This document shows positions 8,472-15,742 of a stretch of 64,000 nt of DNA, piece after piece. The stretch is from the NCBI GenBank assembly GCA_034142505.1, contig JAWZDV010000087.1:3569-67568 (forward strand). Direction: 5' to 3'. A program made the position numbers and the translations under genes. The notes under the pieces are model-generated. The model was not told the origin of the DNA. It saw only the letters and a list, made by a program, of their open reading frames with translations, and searched no databases. This DNA comes from Hungatella_A sp034142505. GTDB lineage: Bacteria > Bacillota > Clostridia > Lachnospirales > Lachnospiraceae. Every line of letters starts with the position of its first letter. Within the stretch, counting starts at the first letter, position 1.

Positions 8472-8829
8472 CTGCATGTCCTCCTTCCCAAATATCACCA
8501 AATCCGCCAGTGCGGCGGATCATCCTATTCCAGTTCTTTTCTATAATAATTTGTCCATTTTTCTTTTTTATATGCATTTACAGCAAATCTGTAAACAGAC
8601 ATAAAAATGGAGCTACTGCTCCGGCAGATGATTGATCTGCGTTTGCAGCAACTCCAGCGCCCAGGAACTGAAGATCCCATACAGTGTCCTCCCCTCTCTC
8701 ATACCCACGAATCCTCTGTGTGCTTTGATGCTGGTATAGGTTCCCATAATAGACATCAATGGTATGAACTGCGTTCAATTTCTGATTTTTGTAACTCTCC
8801 ACAGGCATACCGGGAGGCGTGACACTCAC
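8472..8829. other. Intergenic segment upstream of spoVAD (distal end of the inserted segment)
   Basis: This 358-bp stretch has no convincing gene. On the minus strand it holds a partial copy of the spoVAC 3' end (repeat at 8654-8684), read as LYGIFSSWALELL and then a stop about 15 codons later. Nearer spoVAD are an AT-rich zone, a TTTACAG/CTGTAAA inverted repeat at 8577-8595, a hairpin with ATCCGCC/GGCGGAT arms at 8502-8520, and the spoVAD ribosome-binding site. An 83-codon open frame (8578-8829) was not accepted as a gene. The AT-rich part near 8530-8570 could carry a promoter for spoVAD-spoVAE, but no clean sigma-G match was found. Confidence 0.5.
8654..8684 (-). repeat. 31-bp direct repeat, copy A (spoVAC 3'-end copy)
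   Basis: A 31-bp sequence matching 10758-10788 at 29 of 31 positions, with an uninterrupted 22-bp identical core at 8660-8681. On the minus strand it encodes YGIFSSW, the same residues as near the SpoVAC C terminus, but the sequence after it diverges and stops about 12 codons on. It marks the spoVAD-side edge of the segment holding the AAA-ATPase/nuclease gene. Confidence 0.8.
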
Positions 8830-10515
8830 CTATAATTTCTCACATACCACCTTACACCGTTTCTTACAAAACGCAATGCCGTATCCCAAAATATTCTCTC
8901 TGCCATCGTTTCGCAATTTTTCATCGTAATGGCGCACCTTGATCTGTTCCATGGCCTTTTTGCTGCTCTCGTCAAGTCTCACAATGCTGGCGGCATATTT
9001 TACTTCAATGACAATCCCCGCATCCGGGTCTTCCGGCTCGATTATGATATCACTGAAACCCTCGCCGGACTCTGCATTGGACAGAATCAGCCAGGTGGGT
9101 TCGCTCCGTAGAAGTCCCAACAGCAAACCGTGGTAGAAATTCTCCTTCTGGTCATTTCGTGCCTTCGTATCCAGGACACTGATCATTTTGCTCAAAATCA
9201 TCGTCAGCTGCTTCCCGATCTCATCTGCATCTCCCGTCAAAAATGCCTGACAGAATTCCTGCATTGGCTTTCCATCTTGTACGATGGTTTCTTTGAACCA
9301 TTCCTGAATCTGGAGGATAAAAACTTCACGCACTTCCCGGTTTGGAATAACCAGCTTATACACACCATCCTTAGCCTTTTCCTCCTGTGTGAGATATCCT
9401 GTTGCAAACAGGACGCTCCACAGATTATCTATGCTGTTGTCAATCTCGTCATAAGTCAATTCCAGGCGGAGCGTCTTCTCAATGGTTTCCCCGGCAATCA
9501 GCCGCTCAATCTCATTTTGTGTCGTCTTGTCCGCACTGTCAACGAAGCGCTTTACCAGATCATTGCCACTGGTATTAATCCAAAAGGCCTGTGGCTCTGC
9601 CTGGAGATCTGCCTGCAGTTTCTTTGCATAATTGATCACATCCCATGGGCAATATACCTCTGCATTGCCAAAGCGGTACCCGTCATACCACTCTTTCATA
9701 ACTGCTGCCGCCTGTTCCAAACCATATGCCAGCAAAAGCTCCCCTACTTCCTTCTCCGTAAAACCAAAATGTTCATCATGTCTTATATCCACAATCGAAT
9801 TTACATCAAAGTTGTTAAGTCCGGTAAAAATACTCTCCTTAGAAACCCGCAGGCAGCCGGTCAGCACCGCAAATTGCAAAAAATCATTGGTCTTTAAAGC
9901 CTGGCCGAACAGGCTGCGGATCAGCGTCACCATCTCTCTATAGTAGCCGTGCTGGAATGCCTTGTCTAACGGCACGTCATATTCGTCGATCAGAAGGATT
10001 ACTTTCCTGCTATAGTGTTTATAGAGTAATTCAGAAAGCATCCGAAGACTGTCCTGTATATCATCCGTACCGTCCTGCTCTCTCAGCATACGCATAAATA
10101 CAGCCTTATCGTTCTCTGATATCCTTTCGCTATCTGCAAGACAACCAAAGCGCCGTACCTCCGAAAGCAGCAAACGGCGCAGCATGCCATACGCATCTTC
10201 AAACGTCAGTCCATCCACCCCCTTCAATGACAGGAACACCACAGGAAACTTACCCATATACCTATCACACAGATTCGTTTCCTTGGAGATTGCCAGACCG
10301 TCAAACAGTGTCTTGTCCGCTCCAATCTCAAAGAAGTTTTTCAACATACTCATATTCAGCGTTTTTCCGAAACGCCTCGGTCTGGTAAACAGGTTTACTT
10401 TCCCCCAGTTGTTCAGTAAATCCCGGATTAATCCCGTCTTATCCACATAATAAAATCCTTCTTTTCGGATTTCTTCAAAACTCTCGATTCCGATCGGAAA
10501 TTTCTTTCCCTGCAT
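8830..10515 (-). CDS. AAA-ATPase-like protein with C-terminal PD-(D/E)XK nuclease domain
   Basis: A protein of 561 residues from MQGKKFPIGIESF, placed behind AGAAGGGTGG; a GTG 12 codons upstream lacks a ribosome-binding site. The opening FPIGIESFEEIRKEGFYYVDKTGLI and the Walker-A-like RPRRFGKTLNMSML (about residues 45-58) are typical of the AAA-ATPase-like family (PF09820 type). VILLIDEYDVPLDKAF is Walker B. The C terminus has a PD-(D/E)XK core: SDIIIEPEDPD, then IVIEVKYA with the E-x-K. The family is widespread and often multicopy in gut Firmicutes and Bacteroidetes; its function is unknown to me, and mobility or defence roles are only suspected. It lies between spoVAC and spoVAD inside direct repeats, has its own upstream terminator, and looks more AT-rich than its neighbours, all suggesting recent acquisition. 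Confidence 0.88.
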   Translation of the reverse strand: MQGKKFPIGIESFEEIRKEGFYYVDKTGLIRDLLNNWGKVNLFTRPRRFGKTLNMSMLKNFFEIGADKTLFDGLAISKETNLCDRYMGKFPVVFLSLKGVDGLTFEDAYGMLRRLLLSEVRRFGCLADSERISENDKAVFMRMLREQDGTDDIQDSLRMLSELLYKHYSRKVILLIDEYDVPLDKAFQHGYYREMVTLIRSLFGQALKTNDFLQFAVLTGCLRVSKESIFTGLNNFDVNSIVDIRHDEHFGFTEKEVGELLLAYGLEQAAAVMKEWYDGYRFGNAEVYCPWDVINYAKKLQADLQAEPQAFWINTSGNDLVKRFVDSADKTTQNEIERLIAGETIEKTLRLELTYDEIDNSIDNLWSVLFATGYLTQEEKAKDGVYKLVIPNREVREVFILQIQEWFKETIVQDGKPMQEFCQAFLTGDADEIGKQLTMILSKMISVLDTKARNDQKENFYHGLLLGLLRSEPTWLILSNAESGEGFSDIIIEPEDPDAGIVIEVKYAASIVRLDESSKKAMEQIKVRHYDEKLRNDGRENILGYGIAFCKKRCKVVCEKL

Positions 10516-10633
10516 TTGTCCGAACCACCCTTCTGTTACTTTATCGGTCACAAAATTCTTTCAGGTTGCCAATCCAATGATGCGGCTTATATTTGTCACG
10601 CCTATGGATCAATAAAATAATTATACTATAAAA

Positions 10634-10671
10634 AACAGAGCAATGAAAGTTATTTCGCCCATCACTCTGTT
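10634..10671 (-). terminator. Rho-independent terminator after spoVAC
   Basis: On the minus strand AACAGAGTGATG pairs with CATTGCTCTGTT (10 of 12 pairs) across a 14-base loop and is followed directly by a run of T. It sits about 45 bp after the spoVAC stop, so it should stop transcripts coming from the spoVA promoter before they reach spoVAD and spoVAE. A TATAAT-like box follows at once (minus strand, near 10620) and may belong to a promoter for the ATPase gene. Confidence 0.72.
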
Positions 10672-10716
10672 CTCTATTCTTGTCTTATACTTACTTTTTT
10701 TACTCTCAATCACTCT

Positions 10717-11169
10717 TCATAATATCCCAACCGCTTGTCCAAGCCAGTATATCACCCCCAGCACCCAGGAACTGAAGATCCCATAAAGGATCACCGGCCC
10801 GGCAATCGTAAATATCTTACACCCGATCCCAAACACCTGCCCCTCCGCCTTGTACTCAATGGCCGGAGCCACCACGGAGTTGGCGAAACCTGTGATCGGC
10901 ACCAGGGCTCCGGCTCCGGCCCATTTAACAATCTTCGGGTAAATGCCAAGGCCCGTGAGAATAATGCTGAGCGCGATGAGGAACAGTAAATTCCAGCTGG
11001 CCGCGGTCTTCTCATCCATTCCCGTGCTGGCCAGCCAGTTTAACATGGCCTGGCCGATGATGCAGATGACGCCGCCGGCCAGGAATGCCCGCATCACATT
11101 GACCCACACGCTGTGGGTGGGGGTTATTTCTTTTACATAGGCGTCATACGCCTGTTTATTGATCTCCAT
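10717..11169 (-). CDS. spoVAC: Stage V sporulation protein AC
   Basis: A 150-residue membrane protein with four to five hydrophobic segments: AFLAGGVICIIGQAMLNWL, LLFLIALSIILTGLGIYPKIV, the signature KWAGAGALVPITGFANSVVAPAIEY, and IFTIAGPVILYGIFSSWVLGVIYWLG. SpoVAC is the mechanosensitive-channel-like part of the SpoVA DPA channel in the forespore inner membrane. It follows spoVAB after 76 bp. The C-terminal codons (10758-10788) are the source or target of the 31-bp direct repeat that recurs at 8654-8684. Its native end (GVIYWLG...) looks normal, so the gene appears intact despite the downstream insertion. Confidence 0.93.
   Translation of the reverse strand: MEINKQAYDAYVKEITPTHSVWVNVMRAFLAGGVICIIGQAMLNWLASTGMDEKTAASWNLLFLIALSIILTGLGIYPKIVKWAGAGALVPITGFANSVVAPAIEYKAEGQVFGIGCKIFTIAGPVILYGIFSSWVLGVIYWLGQAVGIL
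10758..10788 (-). repeat. 31-bp direct repeat, copy B (within spoVAC)
   Basis: The partner of 8654-8684, lying inside the last codons of spoVAC (YGIFSSWVLG). The copies are in the same orientation, 2104 bp apart, with two mismatches. They bracket the ATPase/nuclease gene, the spoVAC terminator and about 150 bp next to the far copy. Confidence 0.8.
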
Positions 11170-11245
11170 ATTCGATTCATCCCTCCTGATTCTCTATTCC
11201 CATTATCTCCCCGGAGCCGGCAGACTATTCCTGCCGCGCCATAAC

Positions 11246-11674
11246 TCATCCGCCGCTCATTCCTCTGGAGAAATAGAACAGCGACCCAATCAGCTTCCCA
11301 ATTCCAATTGCCAGGATCACATACTGAATCCCCACCGCCAGATGGATTCTCCGGTTCATCACCGGCAGCGCTTTCAGCGTCTCCGCCAGGGACATCACAA
11401 GGCAGCCCACAAAGACGCCCACCGAAAGTCCGAAGATTCCCAGCAGCAGATTTCCCCCGAACAAAATCGGAAACTCATACAGATCGACCACATTTCCCAC
11501 AATACCACCCAGGATAATGACCGTCTCATACAACAGAATATGTTTGTTCGTCTTCGACTTTCCAATCAGCCGTGGAAACACACCGATGATCGCCAAAAAT
11601 GCAAACACGCCGGCCGCAATGACGCCGCCGGCGCACAGCCCGATGAAGGCCAGTAACAGCTGTCTAAGTAACAT
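11246..11674 (-). CDS. spoVAB: Stage V sporulation protein AB
   Basis: A 142-residue polytopic membrane protein. Start MLLRQLLLAFIGLCAGGVIAAG at 11672-11674 is set by AAAGGAG about 10 bases upstream; the longer frame reaches back into spoVAA. Four to five hydrophobic segments are visible (GVFAFLAIIGVFPRLIG, VIILGGIVGNVVDLYEF, LLLGIFGLSVGVFVGCLVMSLAE, LAVGIQYVILAIGIGKLIGSL). SpoVAB is an accessory part of the DPA channel; it is present in Bacilli and many Lachnospiraceae but absent from several Clostridium species. It overlaps the spoVAA stop by 11 bp, so the two are translationally coupled. Confidence 0.88.
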   Translation of the reverse strand: MLLRQLLLAFIGLCAGGVIAAGVFAFLAIIGVFPRLIGKSKTNKHILLYETVIILGGIVGNVVDLYEFPILFGGNLLLGIFGLSVGVFVGCLVMSLAETLKALPVMNRRIHLAVGIQYVILAIGIGKLIGSLFYFSRGMSGG

Positions 11675-12290
11675 CAATCCCAGACTCCTTTCTTCCGTCA
11701 TTCTGAATCAGGGTCTTGCTGATATTATCCTCATAAAGACGCATTTCCACCTCAATCGGCGTTGGGTCCGTATTCAGCTTCACAACTGCAAAATGGTTAA
11801 AGAACACAATAATTCCCACTGCCAGTCCCACGGAATATGTCATTTCCAGAACCGTAAATCCCGAGGACTCCGTCCCCATAACCACCAGGTAAATCTCCTT
11901 AAACACATCCCCCACACTGACATCATTATTAAACGTCATAATGGCAAATGCCGCCCCGCAGAAGCACACGGCGCAGACTCCAATGGTTTTCACCCACTCC
12001 CACACATGGCGCGGCGGCCTGGGCGGCTGGTAGTCGATGATATAATCCACCTCGCCTACATTGTTCACCTGGATGGTGGAATCCACCTCGCTGATCTTCT
12101 TGATGATATCCAGGACATTTTCCACATACCGCTTGTTTCTGTCCAGCTTGATGGATTTCACCTTGATGGCATTGCATTTATTGACAATATTCTGGTCGTC
12201 ACAGTAGAGCTTCGCCACATCCTTTAAATAGACATCCTTCTCATGAACCTCGATCAGCTGGCCTACATTCAGATATAAGGTCTTACTCAT
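11664..12290 (-). CDS. spoVAA: Stage V sporulation protein AA
   Basis: A 208-residue protein. The N-terminal soluble region (LYLNVGQLIEVHEKDVYLKDVAKLYCDD) matches the SpoVAA N-terminal domain that precedes the membrane part. The sequence YQPPRPPRHVWEWVKTIGVCAVCFCGAAFAIMTFNNDV then enters the membrane, and a second helix pair includes MTYSVGLAVGIIVFFNHF. The tail LNTDPTPIEVEMRLYEDNI is typical. Its ATG overlaps the TGA of a preceding 55-residue membrane protein (ATGA), so it is coupled to that gene. It belongs to the sigma-G spoVA operon. Confidence 0.9.
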   Translation of the reverse strand: MSKTLYLNVGQLIEVHEKDVYLKDVAKLYCDDQNIVNKCNAIKVKSIKLDRNKRYVENVLDIIKKISEVDSTIQVNNVGEVDYIIDYQPPRPPRHVWEWVKTIGVCAVCFCGAAFAIMTFNNDVSVGDVFKEIYLVVMGTESSGFTVLEMTYSVGLAVGIIVFFNHFAVVKLNTDPTPIEVEMRLYEDNISKTLIQNDGRKESGIDVT

Positions 12291-12454
12291 AAACTCACCA
12301 TGGCTCTGATATCTTTGATGCTTTCCACCAGAGTTCCCCCTTCATAACTGCCGCCGCCCTGCACGCCAAATATAAGGTACCAAACGACAGACACAATAAC
12401 CACAAGGCTGAGAATCACCAGAATCCATCCCGCATTATGCTTCAAAAACTCCAT
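12287..12454 (-). CDS. Small membrane protein, first gene of the spoVA operon
   Basis: A 55-residue frame, too short for routine calling: MEFLKHNAGWILVILSLVV onward, one transmembrane helix (about residues 9-30), a short glycine-rich turn (GVQGGGSYEGG), and a polar tail ending ESIKDIRAMVSL. Its stop codon overlaps the spoVAA start (ATGA), a strong sign that it is translated. A sigma-G-type promoter (12488-12517) places the transcript start about 25 bases before its ATG. The ribosome-binding site is weak (GGATGTGATAG). I do not recognise a named family. A role as a small subunit or assembly factor of the SpoVA channel is inference from position only. Confidence 0.7.
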   Translation of the reverse strand: MEFLKHNAGWILVILSLVVIVSVVWYLIFGVQGGGSYEGGTLVESIKDIRAMVSL

Positions 12455-12487
12455 ACTATCACATCCATTCTTCTTAAAGTTTACGGA

Positions 12488-12517
12488 TAGTATGGCCTGA
12501 ACGGTTTTATTTTATAC
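12488..12517 (-). promoter_or_regulatory. Sigma-G (forespore) type promoter of the spoVA operon
   Basis: On the minus strand the -10 element CATACTA (12488-12494) is a perfect match to the sigma-G consensus. The -35 element GTATA (12513-12517) fits G-H-A-T-R, with an 18-base spacer. It lies between the sigF stop and the 55-residue gene, exactly where forespore control of spoVA is expected. Confidence 0.75.
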
Positions 12518-12568
12518 TTTAACCGGCGCGCAGCGCACACGCCCAAAGGGTATGCCAATTCTATTCTG

Positions 12569-13291
12569 CTACATCCGCTCCCGCAGCTGTTTTAAAATTT
12601 TCTTTTCCATCCGGGACACCTGCACCTGGGAAATGTTTAACGCCTGGGCAATCTGCGTCTGGGTCTGGTTTTCAAAATATCTTCTCACAATCAGCTCCCG
12701 CTCCTTGTCCCCCAGCGTCGTTAAGAGCTCCTTTAACACCATCTGGTTCAGCAGATGCTCCTGCGCCTGGTTCTCCTCCTCAATCTTGTCAATCAGATAA
12801 ATACTGGACTCATCATTTTTATTGATCGTCTTATACAGCGACTCCACCTCGGCCCCCGCCTCGATGGACGCCGCCACCTCCTCACGGCTGGCCCCCACAG
12901 TTTCCGCAATCTCCTCAATGGTAGGCTCCCGCCCCAGTCCATAGCTTAGCGCCTCCCTTGCCTGCTTTACCTTCGCCCCCATCTCCTTGATGGACCGGCT
13001 CACCTTAATCATCCCATCATCCCGCAGAAACCGCTTGATCTCCCCGGTGATCATGGGCACCGCATAGGTGGAGAATTTCACATCATAGCTCAAATCAAAC
13101 TTATCGATGGCCTTGATCAGCCCAATGCTCCCAATCTGAAACAAATCCTCCATCTCGTACCCTCTGCCCTGAAACCGCCTGACAATACTCCAGATCAGGC
13201 CAACATTATCCAACACTAATCGGTCCCTTGCATCTTTATCCCCGTCGTGAGCCATGGCAATGAGCCTCATAGTTTCGTCCATGGCACTCAC
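12569..13291 (-). CDS. sigF: RNA polymerase forespore sigma factor F
   Basis: A 240-residue sigma-70 family factor lacking region 1. Region 2 is clear (RLVLDNVGLIWSIVRRFQGRGYEMEDLFQIGSIGLIKAIDKFDLSYDVKFSTYAVPMITGEIKRFLRD). Region 3 follows (REPTIEEIAETVGASREEVAA), then region 4 with the helix-turn-helix (TQTQIAQALNISQVQVSRMEKKILKQL). Gene order spoIIAA-spoIIAB-sigF identifies it as sigma-F, the first compartment-specific sigma factor, held by SpoIIAB and released by SpoIIAA. The frame begins at a GTG overlapping the spoIIAB stop by 4 bp; an ATG three codons later (MDETMRL) is an equally good start. Confidence 0.95.
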   Translation of the reverse strand: MSAMDETMRLIAMAHDGDKDARDRLVLDNVGLIWSIVRRFQGRGYEMEDLFQIGSIGLIKAIDKFDLSYDVKFSTYAVPMITGEIKRFLRDDGMIKVSRSIKEMGAKVKQAREALSYGLGREPTIEEIAETVGASREEVAASIEAGAEVESLYKTINKNDESSIYLIDKIEEENQAQEHLLNQMVLKELLTTLGDKERELIVRRYFENQTQTQIAQALNISQVQVSRMEKKILKQLRERM

Positions 13292-13716
13292 CCGCCAATT
13301 CGTTTCTTCATGGTCACCGTCGTACCCTCGCCGGGCACCGACTCCACCTTCACTTCATCCATAAATGCCTCCATGAACGAAAATCCCATTCCGGACCGTT
13401 CTCCAGTCGTATACGACGTGTACATCGGCTCCATGGCCTTCTTCACATCCCGGATTCCAACGCCTTTGTCCCTGATGACCAGCGTCAGCTGCTGCCCCTC
13501 CACCCAGGCTTCTATGTAAATCATGCCGTCCTTCCCCTGGTAACCGTGGATCACCGCATTGGTCACCGCCTCGGACACCGCCGTCTTCACATCGTCAAGT
13601 TCCTCCAGCGTCGGGTTTATGCGGCTTAAAAATACTGCCACCACCACTCTCGCAAACTCCTCGTTTTTGGACAGACTCTCAATCTCCATCCGGAACTGTT
13701 CTCTCTTACTTTCCAT
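13288..13716 (-). CDS. spoIIAB: Anti-sigma F factor / serine kinase SpoIIAB
   Basis: A 142-residue GHKL-type ATPase. The start MESKREQFRMEIESL (13714-13716) is chosen for the AAAGGAG about 6 bases upstream. Motifs are VSEAVTNAVIHGY (N box), IRDKGVGIRDVKKAMEP (G1), and GERSGMGFSFMEAFMDEVKVES (G2), with GTTVTM at the end. It binds and inhibits sigma-F and phosphorylates SpoIIAA. It overlaps sigF by 4 bp, so the stoichiometry is coupled. Confidence 0.95.
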   Translation of the reverse strand: MESKREQFRMEIESLSKNEEFARVVVAVFLSRINPTLEELDDVKTAVSEAVTNAVIHGYQGKDGMIYIEAWVEGQQLTLVIRDKGVGIRDVKKAMEPMYTSYTTGERSGMGFSFMEAFMDEVKVESVPGEGTTVTMKKRIGG

Positions 13717-13741
13717 CTTCGTCTCCTTTCGCCTCTCGGTC

Positions 13742-14086
13742 TCAGCCTGCAATTGCAGCTTCCTTCGTGTCATACTGGGGCACCAGTTTTGAGATCCCGC
13801 CGATGGACAGCACCCGTAAAATCTGGGCGCCAGCCCCGTAGATCGCCACCTTGCCGCCGCTCGCTTCCATCTGTTTGTACCGGCTTAAAATCACTCCAAT
13901 TCCCGAAGAATCCATAAAATCCGTAGCAGAAAAATCAAAGACAATCTTCGATATGTAATTCTCCGACAAAAGCAAGTCGGTCTCATACTTCAAATTCCGG
14001 CAGTTGTGGTGGTCTAACTCCTTCGGTAAATGGATCACCAGCACATGGCCCTTTGCTTCATACGTAAAGGATGGTTCTGTCATCAT
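13742..14086 (-). CDS. spoIIAA: Anti-anti-sigma factor SpoIIAA
   Basis: A 114-residue STAS-domain protein. The phosphorylated Ser lies in the conserved DFMDSSGIGVILSRYKQ block (about residues 55-71), preceded by KIVFDFSA. Non-phosphorylated SpoIIAA binds SpoIIAB and frees sigma-F. It is the first gene of the spoIIA operon, with GAGGAA before the ATG. A perfect Spo0A box lies about 70 bp upstream and a terminator from the preceding gene separates the two units. Confidence 0.95.
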   Translation of the reverse strand: MMTEPSFTYEAKGHVLVIHLPKELDHHNCRNLKYETDLLLSENYISKIVFDFSATDFMDSSGIGVILSRYKQMEASGGKVAIYGAGAQILRVLSIGGISKLVPQYDTKEAAIAG

Positions 14087-14155
14087 AAATTCCTCGCTTT
14101 CCTAAACTGTTCTATCGTTATGATTATTGACAACGATTTCTGTTTTTACACAATT

Positions 14156-14162
14156 TTCGACA
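14156..14162 (-). promoter_or_regulatory. Candidate Spo0A box upstream of spoIIA
   Basis: TGTCGAA on the minus strand is a perfect 7-bp 0A box, about 70 bp before the spoIIAA start. Spo0A~P activates the sigma-H-dependent spoIIA operon in other endospore formers, so the position makes sense. A 7-mer occurs by chance several times in 64 kb, and I could not find a clean sigma-H promoter, so support is contextual. Confidence 0.5.
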
Positions 14163-14171
14163 ATAGAAAAA

Positions 14172-14204
14172 GGCATTACAAAGATTCCCATCTTTTGTAA
14201 CGCC
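14172..14204 (-). terminator. Bidirectional-looking terminator after the TPR gene
   Basis: On the minus strand GGCGTTACAAAAGAT pairs with ATCTTTGTAATGCC (one bulge and one G-T) across a GGGA loop, followed by TTTTTC. The other strand also ends in a T run. It lies 40 bp after the TPR gene stop and separates it from spoIIA. Confidence 0.8.
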
Positions 14205-14245
14205 TTTTTTGGCTTGTCCGTCACACGAACCTCCCGCAGCCGATC

Positions 14246-15550
14246 TCAATATCCCCGTTCCTCCTTGGCCTTTTCCGCCAATTCCGTACCGGAATAATTC
14301 ATAATCACCTGCCCAAACAGCTCGTTGGACTTTTCTTTATCATCCATCTTTTTGTAGACAACCGCCATATCAAAAATCAACTGCGGGTTGTCCGGATAAA
14401 TGTTTAAACTCTTTTGATAATAATCGAGGGCTGCCCCATTGTCACCGGCGGCCGCTGCACTGTCTCCCAGTGTTTCCAGCACCTTGTATCCCTCGGTTTC
14501 CATCTCCCCGCGGATCTCCGCGATAATGGCCTGTACCCCGCTATCACTGATCACCGCAGGATTCAAATCCGCATACAGCCGGACGGCCAGCTCAAAATTG
14601 TCATCCTTGTATGCCTTTAAGATGTTGATTACCTGCTGGTACTGGCTCAGTTCCCCGCCGTTGCTGTCAACCAAAGACTGTAAGGAAGCCTGGGCCGCAT
14701 CTCTCTCATCCTGGAAGGCCGCCATATCCGCCTTCATGGAATCGATCTCCAGATTCTTCTGGTTTAACTGCTCACTGATATTCAACATCTCCTGGTTGTG
14801 CTGCTGGTTCAGCGCCCTGGTATTGGCCGGCATCACCAGGAAGAAGAACGCCGCCGTCCCCAGCACCAGTCCCGCGATGATATTGAGCACCGTCTGCCAG
14901 CCTGTATTTTCCTTGTAGGTAGGCGGGATAATGATATCGTCATCCTGCATCTGCCTGTGGGAAAATGCATTTTTCAGCTTCTTCTTCTCAATGTCCGCCT
15001 TGCCGGTATTGGCCTTGACGATGGACATGTACCACTGGGCCTTGGGATTGTTCTTGTCAATCTGAAGTACCTTGTAGAGCGACCGCCCCGCCTTGGTGTA
15101 GTCCTCCCGGTTCATATACAGAAGCGCCAGCACCAGATGTGCCTTCACAAACTGGGGATTCACCTCCACCACCCGGGTCAGCTGCAGCACCGCCAGATCG
15201 TCGCTGCCGTTCTGGGCGTGAACCAGGGCCTGGTTGTACTTCTTCACATTCTGGCTGGTCACTTCCAAGCGGCCCGGCTTTCCCTGAATCTCCTCCAGAT
15301 AGTAGGAAGCCCGGTTTTTGGCTGGCTGGAAATTGCAGCTGATCACCCACTGTACCAGCGCCTCCGCCACCTCCCCCATCTCGTAGTAGATGAGGCCTAA
15401 CAGGTTCCTGGCATCGGTATGAAATTTATTAAAATGGACGCTCTTCTTTAAGCAGACTACCGCCCCTGTCAAATCCCGTATTCCTGCCTTCTCAAGCCCC
15501 AGGTTATAATAACTGTTGGCGATCCGATGGCATTTTGTCACATAATCCAT
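14246..15550 (-). CDS. TPR-repeat protein with a single transmembrane segment
   Basis: A 434-residue protein of unknown role. Residues about 1-185 are tetratricopeptide-like repeats (ANSYYNLGLEKAGIRDLTGAVVCLKKSVHFN, ALVHAQNGSDDLAVLQLTRVVEVNP, KAHLVLALLYMNREDYTKAGRSLYKVLQIDKNNPKAQ). A transmembrane helix (WQTVLNIIAGLVLGTAAFFFLV, about 218-240) follows, then a predicted coiled coil (NQQHNQEMLNISEQLNQKN onward). The outer part has further TPRs (AALDYYQKSLNIYPDNPQL, VVYKKMDDKEKSNELFGQVIM). The N-terminal half is thus cytosolic and the C-terminal half likely extracytoplasmic. It follows a 45-residue gene by 10 bp and folC lies further upstream. Confidence 0.75.
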   Translation of the reverse strand: MDYVTKCHRIANSYYNLGLEKAGIRDLTGAVVCLKKSVHFNKFHTDARNLLGLIYYEMGEVAEALVQWVISCNFQPAKNRASYYLEEIQGKPGRLEVTSQNVKKYNQALVHAQNGSDDLAVLQLTRVVEVNPQFVKAHLVLALLYMNREDYTKAGRSLYKVLQIDKNNPKAQWYMSIVKANTGKADIEKKKLKNAFSHRQMQDDDIIIPPTYKENTGWQTVLNIIAGLVLGTAAFFFLVMPANTRALNQQHNQEMLNISEQLNQKNLEIDSMKADMAAFQDERDAAQASLQSLVDSNGGELSQYQQVINILKAYKDDNFELAVRLYADLNPAVISDSGVQAIIAEIRGEMETEGYKVLETLGDSAAAAGDNGAALDYYQKSLNIYPDNPQLIFDMAVVYKKMDDKEKSNELFGQVIMNYSGTELAEKAKEERGY

Positions 15551-15560
15551 ACTGTGCTTC

Positions 15561-15698
15561 CTATTCTTTTCTCTCTTTAATCAGTTCCATCATAATATCC
15601 GTCATGTCCGTTAAGTCGCTTTTTACAATGGCGTCTTCCACCTCTTCGATCTCCAGACTGGGCTTATACCGGCCCAGCTCCTCCTCAAAATCAATCAT
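15561..15698 (-). CDS. Small acidic protein (45 aa), unknown function
   Basis: A short frame with an excellent ribosome-binding site (GAGGAG 8 bases before ATG). It encodes MIDFEEELGRYKPSLEIEE followed by VEDAIVKSDLTDMTDIMMELIKERKE. It is acidic, probably all helical, has no membrane segment, and ends 10 bp before the TPR protein start, so the two are likely co-translated. I do not recognise a family. The Shine-Dalgarno quality and tight spacing are the reasons for calling it real. Confidence 0.7.
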   Translation of the reverse strand: MIDFEEELGRYKPSLEIEEVEDAIVKSDLTDMTDIMMELIKERKE

Positions 15699-15742
15699 GT
15701 TCTTTTCTCCTCGCAAGTAATGCGTAATTGTTCAGCAGTGCA

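Noticed and set aside
8578..8829. 83-codon minus-strand open frame next to the inserted ATPase gene
   Set aside because: No recognisable family, the frame passes through the spoVAC-like repeat in a different frame, and there is no good ribosome-binding site; treated as intergenic.
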